This document shows, piece by piece, positions 6,041 through 12,981 of a stretch of 12,981 nt of DNA. The notes below the pieces were generated by a model. That model was not told the origin of the DNA, searched no databases, and worked only from the letters and a program-made list of their open reading frames with translations. This stretch comes from an uncultured Clostridia bacterium (GTDB lineage: Bacteria > Bacillota_A > Clostridia > Oscillospirales > Oscillospiraceae). Positions within the stretch are counted from its first letter, which is position 1. Every line of letters begins with the position of its first letter. The stretch lies in NCBI GenBank assembly GCA_946408145.1, contig CAMJQX010000022.1, positions 1-12,981 on the forward strand, given 5' to 3'. Position numbers and translations under genes: made by a program.

Positions 6041-8470
6041 ATGAACGACTACGAGAGAGAACACAACGAGCTCCTGCGGCGCTTCGGCGCGGAATGCGCG
6101 GTACTGCTGAAAAGCGACGGATCCTTCCCCCTGGAGGCCCCCTGCGAGCTGGCGCTCTACGGCAGCGGCGCGCGCCGCACGATCAAGGGCGGCACCGGCT
6201 CGGGCGAGGTCAACTCCCGCTGCTTTTCCACCGCGGAAGAGAGCCTGGAGGCGGCGGGCTTTACGATCACCAGCAAGAGCTGGCTGGACCGCTACGGGGC
6301 GCTGTATCCGGAGGCAAAGAAGCGCTTTATCCGCGAACTGAAGCGCTCGGCCCTCAGACGCGGGACCCTGGCGATCCTGGACAGCATGGGCGCCGTGATG
6401 CCGGAGCCCGAGTATGCGCTGCCGCTGGACGCCGCGGGCGACACCGCCGTGTATATCCTGTCCCGCATCTCCGGCGAGGGCTCCGACCGCAAGGCCGTCC
6501 CCGGCGATATCCTGCTGACCGCGACGGAAACGCGGGACATCCTGGAGCTCAACGAGAAATACAAAAACTTCCTGCTGGTGCTGAACGTCGGCGGCGTGGT
6601 CGATCTCAGCCCGGTAGCGGGAGTCCGCAACATCCTGCTGCTCAGCCAGCTCGGCGTCGAGACGGGCGATATCCTGGCCGACCTCATCCTGGGCAGGAGC
6701 GTCCCCTCCGGCAGGCTGACCACGACCTGGAGCGCCTGGGAAGATTACTGTACGGTCGGCGAGTTCGGAGACAGGAACGATACCCGCTACAAAGAGGGCG
6801 TTTACGTCGGCTATCGTTACTTTGATGCCGTCGGCAAAAAAGCGCTGTTCCCCTTCGGCTTCGGCTTGAGCTATACAAGCTTTGAACGGAAGCCCGGGGA
6901 GAGCGCCGCGGATGCCGGACGGATCAGCGTGCCTGTCACCGTGAAGAACACCGGCAGCTTTGCCGGCAAAGAGGTCTTGCAGCTCTATGTCTCCGCGCCG
7001 CAGGGGAAGCTGGACAAGCCCTATCAGACGCTTGCCGCGTTTGCAAAAACGGATGATCTGCGGCCCGGTGAAGAGCAGGAGCTGACGCTGGCCTTCGATC
7101 TGCGTGAGCTCGCCTCCTACGACGCCTCGCGCGCGTGCTGGATCCTCGAGGCGGGCGACTATGTGCTCCGGCTCGGCGTCTCCAGCGCCGAAACACAAGC
7201 GGTCGCCGTGGTCCGTCTGGACGGAGAAGCGCGGGTCAAACAGGTCAAAAACTGCCTCGGCCGGCCGGACTTCACGGACTGGAGACCGGAGCGTATCCGG
7301 ACGGAGGAAAACGGATCGCTGCCCGTGCTGCCCGTCAGCGCCGCGGCCTTTGAGACGGAGACGGTCGATTATGCGGTCCCCGAGGAGCTTGACCCCCTGG
7401 TCGAAACGCTGAGCGACGAGGAGCTCTGCTGTCTGAACATCGGCGCTTTCAAACACAGCGGATCCCAGAGCGTGATCGGGGCCGCCGCGCAATCCGTCGC
7501 GGGCGCCGCGGGCGAGACCGTGCCTCTGAAAGAAAACGGCGTCGCGGGCATGGTCATGGCGGACGGGCCCGCCGGCCTGCGTCTGAGCCGCCGGTACACC
7601 CGGGATGAGAAGGGCGTGCACGCCTTAGACGGCGGCATGCCGGAGAGCGTGATGGAGCTGATGCCCGCGCCGGCCGCCTTTGTGATGAAGCTGCTGGAAG
7701 GGAACGGCAGGGTGAAGGGCGAGATCCTCGAGCAGAACTGCACCGCCATCCCCGTCGGCACCGCAATCGCGCAGAGCTGGAACCTGGCTTTTGCCGAGTG
7801 CTGCGGAGACATCGTCGGCGACGAGATGGAGCGCTTCGGCGTGCACCTGTGGCTGGCCCCGGCGCTGAACATCCACCGCGACATCCGCTGCGGCCGCAAC
7901 TTTGAATACTTCTCCGAGGACCCGCTGATCTCCGGGCGCTTCGCCGCCGCGATCACCCGCGGCGTACAAAAGCACCCGGGCCGCGGCACCACGATCAAGC
8001 ACTTCGCGGCCAACAACCAGGAGACCAACCGCTACGGCAGCAACAGCCTGGTGAGCGAGCGCGCGCTGCGTGAGCTCTACCTGCGCGGCTTTGAGATCGC
8101 CGTGAAGGAGAGCCAGCCCTGCGCGCTGATGACCTCCTACAACCTGCTCAACGGCGTCCACAGCTCCGAGCGGCGGGATCTGCTCGAGGATGTGCTGCGC
8201 GCCGAGTTCGGCTACCGGGGCATCGTGATGACCGACTGGATCATCGGCGCCATGTATGGGAGAAAAAACAGGTATCCGGCCCCGAACGCCGCGAAGAACG
8301 CCGCGGCGGGCAACGACCTGACGATGCCGGGCGGCATGGGCGACTTCAAGGCCATGATGAAGGGCCTGAAGGACGGCACCGTTACGCGCCGCCGGCTTCA
8401 GATCAACGCCGCGCGTGTGATACGCATGGCGAAGAAGCTGACAGAGAGAAAAACAGGAGGGAAAGCATGA
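6041..8470 (+). CDS. Glycoside hydrolase family 3 with reversed domain order (beta-glucosidase-like)
   Basis: This 809-residue retaining glycosidase has rearranged domains. Residues 1-285 form the alpha/beta sandwich domain (GGTGSGEVNSRCFST early, SGEGSDR at 144-150). Residues about 295-400 form the fibronectin III-like domain (VPVTVKNTGSFAGKEVLQLYVSAP). The TIM barrel comes last, about 445-800. In the usual GH3 order the barrel is first. Active-site features are all present: Asp508 (ADGPAGLR), Arg619 (GRNFEYFSEDP), Lys653-His654 (KHFAANNQE), nucleophile Asp732 (MTDW) and probable acid/base Glu146 in SGEGSDR. The same order is known in Ruminococcus albus and Butyrivibrio enzymes. There is no signal peptide, so it acts in the cytoplasm. 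AGGAGG at 6029-6034 lies 6 nt before the start, and the stop overlaps the next gene by 4 nt. Beta-glucosidase is the likely activity; xylosidase or other beta-glycosidase activity is possible. Confidence 0.93.
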   Translation: MNDYEREHNELLRRFGAECAVLLKSDGSFPLEAPCELALYGSGARRTIKGGTGSGEVNSRCFSTAEESLEAAGFTITSKSWLDRYGALYPEAKKRFIRELKRSALRRGTLAILDSMGAVMPEPEYALPLDAAGDTAVYILSRISGEGSDRKAVPGDILLTATETRDILELNEKYKNFLLVLNVGGVVDLSPVAGVRNILLLSQLGVETGDILADLILGRSVPSGRLTTTWSAWEDYCTVGEFGDRNDTRYKEGVYVGYRYFDAVGKKALFPFGFGLSYTSFERKPGESAADAGRISVPVTVKNTGSFAGKEVLQLYVSAPQGKLDKPYQTLAAFAKTDDLRPGEEQELTLAFDLRELASYDASRACWILEAGDYVLRLGVSSAETQAVAVVRLDGEARVKQVKNCLGRPDFTDWRPERIRTEENGSLPVLPVSAAAFETETVDYAVPEELDPLVETLSDEELCCLNIGAFKHSGSQSVIGAAAQSVAGAAGETVPLKENGVAGMVMADGPAGLRLSRRYTRDEKGVHALDGGMPESVMELMPAPAAFVMKLLEGNGRVKGEILEQNCTAIPVGTAIAQSWNLAFAECCGDIVGDEMERFGVHLWLAPALNIHRDIRCGRNFEYFSEDPLISGRFAAAITRGVQKHPGRGTTIKHFAANNQETNRYGSNSLVSERALRELYLRGFEIAVKESQPCALMTSYNLLNGVHSSERRDLLEDVLRAEFGYRGIVMTDWIIGAMYGRKNRYPAPNAAKNAAAGNDLTMPGGMGDFKAMMKGLKDGTVTRRRLQINAARVIRMAKKLTERKTGGKA

Positions 8471-10998
8471 GAGCGATTCGACTGAGAACGGAATACCTCA
8501 GGGATCCCATCGGCGTGGACTTTCAGCATCCCCGCCTGATGTGGAACGCCGAGGGCGGCGTCAGGCAGACGGCCTATCAGATCGTCACCGAGAGCTGGGA
8601 CAGCGGCAGGGTGGAGAGCGCCTCCATGCGCGCCGAGTACCCGAAGGCGCTCCGCGACCGCGAGCGTGTGAACTGGAAGATCCGCCTCTGGGACGAAAAC
8701 GGCGAGCCGGGCGAGTGGAGCGAGGCCTACTTCGAGACGGGCATCTCTTCCTGGCAGGCCAAATGGATCACCGGCAACTATATTGTCAACAAAAAAGAGC
8801 GTTATCCCGTGGACTGCTTCCGCAAACGCTTTGCGGTGGACAAGCCGGTAAAAAGCGCGCGGCTGTATATCACGGCCTGCGGCCTCTACGAGGCGAGGCT
8901 GGACGGCAGGCGCGTCGGAGACTTCGTGATGGCGCCGGGCTATACCGACTACCGCAGGCGGGTGCAGTATCAGACCTATGATGTCACGGAGCTCCTGCAC
9001 GAGGGAGAGAACGAGCTGACCGTGCAGCTCGCCGACGGCTGGTATCGCGGCTCCTGCGGCGCAAACGGCATCGTGAACCAGTACGGTACCGAGACCAGGC
9101 TGCTCGCGCAGCTCGAGATCACGCTTGCCGACGGCGGCGTACAGACCGTCGTGAGCGATGAGAGCTGGGACTGGTCAAACGACGGCCCGATCCGCTTCGC
9201 CGACAACAAGGACGGCGAGATCGTCGAGGCCTTCCGCACGCCGCTCTGGCTCGGCAAGGCAAAGCGCACGAAGCACAAGGTCGTCCCCACGGCCTCCAAC
9301 AACGTCCCCGTGCGGGAGCACGAACAGCTCAAGCCCACGCTCATCACCACGCCCTCGGGCAAAACGGTGCTGGACTTCGGGCAGAACATCCAGGGCTACG
9401 CCTCCTTCGCGCTGACGGCGCGTGCCGGACAGCGGGTGTTCCTGCGCTTCGGCGAGCTGCTGGACAAGGACGGGGAATTCACGCAGAAAAACATCCAGCT
9501 TTCAAACCGCGGCAAAACCACGCCGCTGCAGCAGGTGGAATACTTCTGCGCCGAGGGCTGGAACGAGTATAAAACGACATTCGCCGTCTTCGGCTTCCAG
9601 TATGTGCTGGTGGAGACGGAAGTCCCCTTCAAGCCCGAGGACTTCACGGCCCACGCCGTCTATTCCGATCTGGAGCGGACGGGCTGGTTTGAGAGCTCCG
9701 GGGAGCTGCTGAACAGATTCTTCGAGGCCACGGTCTGGTCGGCCAAGGGCAACCATCTGGACATCCCCACCGACTGCCCGACCCGTGAGCGCCACGGCTG
9801 GACCGGCGACGCGCAGCTCTTCTTCACGAGCGCCGCGTATCTGTTCAACTTCGCGCCCTTTGCCAGGAAGTACATGCACGACGTCTACGACTGGCAGAAG
9901 AAGAACGGCCGTCTGCCGCACATCGCGCCGGAGGGCGGCTCGGACTTTTACATGTGGACGATGAACGGCTCGGTCGGCTGGTCGGACGTGGGCGTGCTGA
10001 TCCCGTGGCGCTATGCGGAGATCTATCGGGACGAGACGATCCTGCGCGAGTACTACGAGGGCATGGTGAAATACGCCCGCTTCATGGAAAAGCGCGTCGG
10101 CAAAACAACGCCCCTTTTCTCCGACCGTGTCAAGCTCTCCCAGGAGGGGCAGCGGTATCTTGTCAACATGGGGCAGAGCTACGGCGAATGGGCCGAGCCG
10201 GTCGAGATCGGCGGCGGTTTCCGCTGGCAGGATTTCGTCAATCCGCACCCCGAGGTCTCAACGGCCTACACGGCGTATATCATGCGCCTCATGAGCGAGA
10301 TCGCGGAAAAGCTCGGCCATGAGGACGACGCGAAGGAATTCCGCGGCTATGCCGAGGGCTGCAAAAAGGCCTATCGGGAGCTGGTCTCCGGCGGGACCTA
10401 TACGCTGGACACCGACCGGCAGGCGCAGCTCGTGCGGCCGCTGTACATGGAGCTGCTGGACGAGGAGCAGAGCGCATTTGCCCGAAAACGCCTGATCCAG
10501 GCGCTGGAGCACTACGGCTGGCGGCTCGGCACGGGTTTTCTGTCCACGCCGCTGATCCTCTATGTACTGGCTGACTACGATCTGGACGCTGCCTATCGGC
10601 TGTTGGAAAACGAGGAGCTTCCCGGCTGGCTCTCCATGCCCAAACAGGGCGCGACCACGATCTGGGAGAGCTGGGAAGGCCCGAACTCGCAGGAGGGCGT
10701 CGCCTCGCTCAACCACTATTCCAAGGGCGCCGTGGTGGAGTGGCTGTTCTCGACCATGTGCGGCATCCGCGTCGCGGGCGAGAACCGCTTCACGATCGCG
10801 CCGCGTCCCGGCGGGCATTTCACGCACGCCGGCGCGAAATACAACAGCGTCTGCGGCATGGTCGAAAGCCGCTGGGAAAAGCGGGACGGAAAAACGCTCT
10901 ACACCGTCAGCGTCCCCGCCAACTGCGAAGCGGAGATCATACTCCCAGGCGGTACGAAGGAGACCGTCACCGCGGGCGAGTATCGCTTCGAGGAGTGA
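8467..10998 (+). CDS. Alpha-L-rhamnosidase, GH78
   Basis: This 843-residue inverting glycosidase removes terminal alpha-L-rhamnose. Domains in order are an N-terminal Ig-like part (about 1-95, LRTEYLRDPIGVDFQHPRL), a beta-sandwich rhamnosidase N domain (about 105-265), a second beta-sandwich (about 285-385, VLDFGQNIQGY), the (alpha/alpha)6 barrel (about 400-765) and a short C-terminal beta domain. The catalytic segment DCPTRERHGWTGD gives Asp436, general acid Glu441, Trp445 and Asp448, spaced as in Bacillus RhaB (Asp567, Glu572, Trp576, Asp579). The general base is Glu734 in TTIWESW. The first domain is shortened, so the protein is at the small end of the family. There is no signal peptide. 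AGGAGG at 8455-8460 precedes the start, which overlaps the GH3 stop (ATGA). Paired with the GH3 enzyme it would strip rhamnose, then glucose, from rutinose- or neohesperidose-type glycosides; that substrate is inferred. Confidence 0.95.
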   Translation: MRAIRLRTEYLRDPIGVDFQHPRLMWNAEGGVRQTAYQIVTESWDSGRVESASMRAEYPKALRDRERVNWKIRLWDENGEPGEWSEAYFETGISSWQAKWITGNYIVNKKERYPVDCFRKRFAVDKPVKSARLYITACGLYEARLDGRRVGDFVMAPGYTDYRRRVQYQTYDVTELLHEGENELTVQLADGWYRGSCGANGIVNQYGTETRLLAQLEITLADGGVQTVVSDESWDWSNDGPIRFADNKDGEIVEAFRTPLWLGKAKRTKHKVVPTASNNVPVREHEQLKPTLITTPSGKTVLDFGQNIQGYASFALTARAGQRVFLRFGELLDKDGEFTQKNIQLSNRGKTTPLQQVEYFCAEGWNEYKTTFAVFGFQYVLVETEVPFKPEDFTAHAVYSDLERTGWFESSGELLNRFFEATVWSAKGNHLDIPTDCPTRERHGWTGDAQLFFTSAAYLFNFAPFARKYMHDVYDWQKKNGRLPHIAPEGGSDFYMWTMNGSVGWSDVGVLIPWRYAEIYRDETILREYYEGMVKYARFMEKRVGKTTPLFSDRVKLSQEGQRYLVNMGQSYGEWAEPVEIGGGFRWQDFVNPHPEVSTAYTAYIMRLMSEIAEKLGHEDDAKEFRGYAEGCKKAYRELVSGGTYTLDTDRQAQLVRPLYMELLDEEQSAFARKRLIQALEHYGWRLGTGFLSTPLILYVLADYDLDAAYRLLENEELPGWLSMPKQGATTIWESWEGPNSQEGVASLNHYSKGAVVEWLFSTMCGIRVAGENRFTIAPRPGGHFTHAGAKYNSVCGMVESRWEKRDGKTLYTVSVPANCEAEIILPGGTKETVTAGEYRFEE

Positions 10999-11033
10999 AC
11001 ACAGACCATCTTCTATTGATCGGAGGATAAAGC

Positions 11034-12047
11034 ATGAAGGTATTTATCATCGGCGGAACGGGACTGCTGGGCAGCGAGGGCGCGCGGGAGCTGCTTGCCC
11101 GCGGGCATCAGGTGACGACGCTGGCGCGCCGCGTGCCGTCGAAGGACGCGGGGCTGCCCGAGGGCATGGAGATCATCCCGGGCAATTACATGGACATGAG
11201 CGACGACGAGCTGCGCAAGCTCATGACGGGCTGCGAGGGCTTTGTGTTCGCCGCGGGCGTGGACGAGCGCGTGGAGGGCCCCGCGCCGATCTATGATCTT
11301 TTCAAGAAATTCAACATCGACACCGTCGACCGCCTGCTGAAGCTCACCAGAGAATGCGGCGTCAGGCACACGGTGATCTGCGGCAGCTACTTCGCTTACT
11401 TTGACAAGATCTGGCCGAAAAAGAAGCTGTCCGAATACCACCCCTATATCCGCTCCCGCCGCGATCAGGAGCAGGTCGCCATGAGCTATGCAGAGGATGG
11501 CTTCGACGTGGCCGTGCTGGAGCTGCCCTACATCTTCGGCACCCAGCCGGGCCGCAAGCCCGTGTGGGTCTTCCTGGTGGAGAACATCCGCAGCATGAAG
11601 GGCGTGACCCTGTGGCCGAAGGGCGGCTCGACGATGGTCACGATCCGGCAGGTCGGCCAGGCGCTGGCCGGGGCGCTGGAGCGCAACCGCGGCGGCAACT
11701 GCTACCCCATCGGCTGGTACAACATGAGCTGGAAGGAAATGCTCACCATCTGCCACAAGCACCTCGGCTGCCCGGAGAAGAAGATCGTCACGATCCCGAA
11801 CTGGATGTACGCCATGGGCGGCAGAAAGCTCAAAAAGGAGCAGGAGGCGAAGGGTATCGAGGGCGGCCTCGACATGGTGAAGTTCACCGATCTGCAGTGC
11901 TCCAACCAGTTCATTGACAAGAATCTGGGCTGCGTGCCGCTGGGCGTGACCGAGGACGACATCGACGCCGCGATCGGCGACTCGATCCGCCTGTGCGTGG
12001 ACATCCTCGACGGCAAGGCCACGGACGTCAAGGCGATGCAGGGCTGA
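11034..12047 (+). CDS. Extended short-chain dehydrogenase / NAD(P)-dependent epimerase-dehydratase family, YxxxR variant
   Basis: This 337-residue protein begins with a Rossmann fold: Gly7-Gly8-Thr-Gly10-Leu-Leu-Gly13 is the GxxGxxG nucleotide loop. Arg32-Arg33 after the second strand favour NADP(H). The C-terminal half is a variable substrate domain. Where extended SDRs carry the catalytic YxxxK, the sequence reads Tyr138-Ile-Arg-Ser-Arg142, so the lysine is replaced by arginine; I re-read the codons (tat atc cgc tcc cgc) to confirm. A preceding CGSYFAY supplies a possible catalytic serine. It may therefore be an atypical reductase, an isomerase or a binding protein of the NmrA/isoflavone-reductase-like kind. 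GGAGG at 11022-11026 sits 7 nt before the start, 35 nt after the rhamnosidase stop, so the gene belongs to the same operon. Its substrate is unknown; sugar or aglycone modification is an inference from context. Confidence 0.85.
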   Translation: MKVFIIGGTGLLGSEGARELLARGHQVTTLARRVPSKDAGLPEGMEIIPGNYMDMSDDELRKLMTGCEGFVFAAGVDERVEGPAPIYDLFKKFNIDTVDRLLKLTRECGVRHTVICGSYFAYFDKIWPKKKLSEYHPYIRSRRDQEQVAMSYAEDGFDVAVLELPYIFGTQPGRKPVWVFLVENIRSMKGVTLWPKGGSTMVTIRQVGQALAGALERNRGGNCYPIGWYNMSWKEMLTICHKHLGCPEKKIVTIPNWMYAMGGRKLKKEQEAKGIEGGLDMVKFTDLQCSNQFIDKNLGCVPLGVTEDDIDAAIGDSIRLCVDILDGKATDVKAMQG

Positions 12048-12051
12048 GACC

Positions 12052-12981
12052 ATGAAGAAGAAACTGACCGTATTTCTGACCGGCGCGGCGGGCGGCATGG
12101 GCATGCAGAGCCTGCAGCGCATGGCGAAGGACTATTCCCTATACGACACGATCATCCTCGTGCGCGACAGCGAGAAGAACCGCCTGCTCCTGCGCAGCTT
12201 TGAAAAGCGTCCCGGCCTCGAGATCGTCTGGGGCGACCTGAACGATTACGAGAAGGTCAGCTACTGCGTCAAGCGCAGCGACATGGTGCTGCACGTGGCG
12301 GCCTTCGTCTCCCCCGCGGCGGACTACCACCCCGACAAGGCGATGCAGGTCAACGTGGGCTCAACGAAGAACCTGCTGCGCGCCATCCGCGAGCAGGGGC
12401 GGGAGGACGAATACCGCTTCGTCTACATCGGCACCGTGGCCGAGACCGGCGACCGCATGCCGCCGATCCACTGGGGGCGCGTGGGCGACCCGATCAAGCC
12501 CAGCATGTTCGACTACTACGCCGTGTCGAAGGTCGCGGCGGAGCGCCTTGTCATCGAGAGCGGGCTCAAATACTGGGTCTCCCTGCGGCAGACCGGCATC
12601 ATCGGCCCGGCCATGGCGAAGATCCGCGACTCGATCCAGTTCCACAACTGCCTCGACAACGTGCTCGAGTACGTCTCCGACCGGGACAGCGGACAGGCCA
12701 TGCGAAACCTCAGTGCCTTCACGGCGGACGGTTCTCTGCCGGAGGCGTTCTGGGGCCACATCTACAACATCGGCGGCGGAGAGAGCTGCCGCATCGACAC
12801 CCGCAGCCTCTACGAGAAGGTGTACGGCGAGATGGGCTTCACCGATCTCGACCCGGTCATCGAGCCGAAGTGGAACGCCACGCGCAACTTCCACGGGCAG
12901 TACTACCTCGACTCGGACAAGCTGGAAAACTACCTGCATTTCCGCTCCGACAGCATGCAGTACTTTTACGACGCCTATCTC
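12052..12981 (+). CDS. Second extended short-chain dehydrogenase / epimerase family, cut by window end
   Basis: An open frame of 310 codons runs off the right edge without a stop. The N-terminus, MKKKLTVFLTGAAGGMGMQS, carries the TGxxGxxG nucleotide loop (Gly11, Gly14, Gly17). Arg38 after strand 2 (LVRDSEKNR) suggests NADP(H). Asp62-Leu63 (WGDLNDYEKV) and HVAAFVSP follow the extended SDR pattern. The catalytic pair is intact, Tyr156 and Lys160 in YYAVSK, with Thr in YIGTVAETG as the likely third residue. The later part (NIGGGESCR, then PKWNATRNFHGQYYLDS) is the substrate-side domain. The start is 4 nt after the first dehydrogenase's stop with only weak ribosome binding (GGGCTGAG), pointing to translational coupling. 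It is not a close copy of its neighbour. The function is a redox or epimerase step on an unidentified sugar or aglycone. Confidence 0.88.
   Translation, partial: MKKKLTVFLTGAAGGMGMQSLQRMAKDYSLYDTIILVRDSEKNRLLLRSFEKRPGLEIVWGDLNDYEKVSYCVKRSDMVLHVAAFVSPAADYHPDKAMQVNVGSTKNLLRAIREQGREDEYRFVYIGTVAETGDRMPPIHWGRVGDPIKPSMFDYYAVSKVAAERLVIESGLKYWVSLRQTGIIGPAMAKIRDSIQFHNCLDNVLEYVSDRDSGQAMRNLSAFTADGSLPEAFWGHIYNIGGGESCRIDTRSLYEKVYGEMGFTDLDPVIEPKWNATRNFHGQYYLDSDKLENYLHFRSDSMQYFYDAYL

Noticed and set aside
4634..7621. A 995-codon open frame on the minus strand, opposite the symporter and GH3 genes
   Set aside because: It spans two well-supported genes and the gap between them. Its product is rich in Arg, His, Asp and Gly without any recognisable domain, as expected for the antisense of GC-rich codons.

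Overview
The window is GC-rich bacterial DNA with tightly packed genes, 4-nt ATGA overlaps and strong AGGAGG-type ribosome binding sites. Its ferredoxin-dependent 2-oxoacid oxidoreductase, GPH-type sugar symporter, reversed-domain GH3 enzyme and GH78 rhamnosidase fit an anaerobic, high-GC member of the Clostridia, for example an Oscillospirales-like gut bacterium. The lineage is inferred from gene content and style; no marker gene is present.

Region A (1-3036, + strand) is the end of an energy/carbon operon. It holds the 3' part of a 2-oxoacid:ferredoxin oxidoreductase beta subunit (KorB type), the complete gamma subunit (KorC type), a succinyl-CoA:acetate CoA-transferase type enzyme, and a 104-residue PQ-loop/SemiSWEET-like membrane protein. 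The genes overlap or lie 1-2 nt apart. The operon ends at a perfect 17-bp hairpin with T tracts on both sides (2999-3036), which probably also terminates the convergent araC-type gene. A simple reading is oxidation of a 2-oxoacid (best guess 2-oxoglutarate) to an acyl-CoA, with the CoA then passed to acetate or another acid.

Region B (3143-12981) looks like one regulated catabolic locus. An AraC-family regulator (- strand) is divergent from a + strand operon: GPH-family cation symporter, cytoplasmic GH3 glycosidase with reversed domain order, GH78 alpha-L-rhamnosidase, and two extended short-chain dehydrogenases, the second cut by the window end. The 141-bp divergent region holds three copies of CGATTAT, a perfect minus-strand -10 box within the repeats, a weak -35/extended -10 promoter for the transporter operon, and a 13-bp palindrome over that -10. 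No enzyme shows a signal peptide. The inferred job is import of a small rhamnose/glucose-containing glycoside (such as a rutinoside or neohesperidoside of a plant phenolic), deglycosylation in the cytoplasm, and redox change of the released sugar or aglycone by the two dehydrogenases. The substrate is inferred from enzyme families only.

There is no rRNA, tRNA, CRISPR array, insertion sequence or phage gene that I can support, and no gene-free stretch over 300 bases. The parts that most deserve follow-up are the paired dehydrogenases attached to the rhamnosidase/GH3 locus, the first of which has YxxxR in place of YxxxK, and the compact divergent control region.
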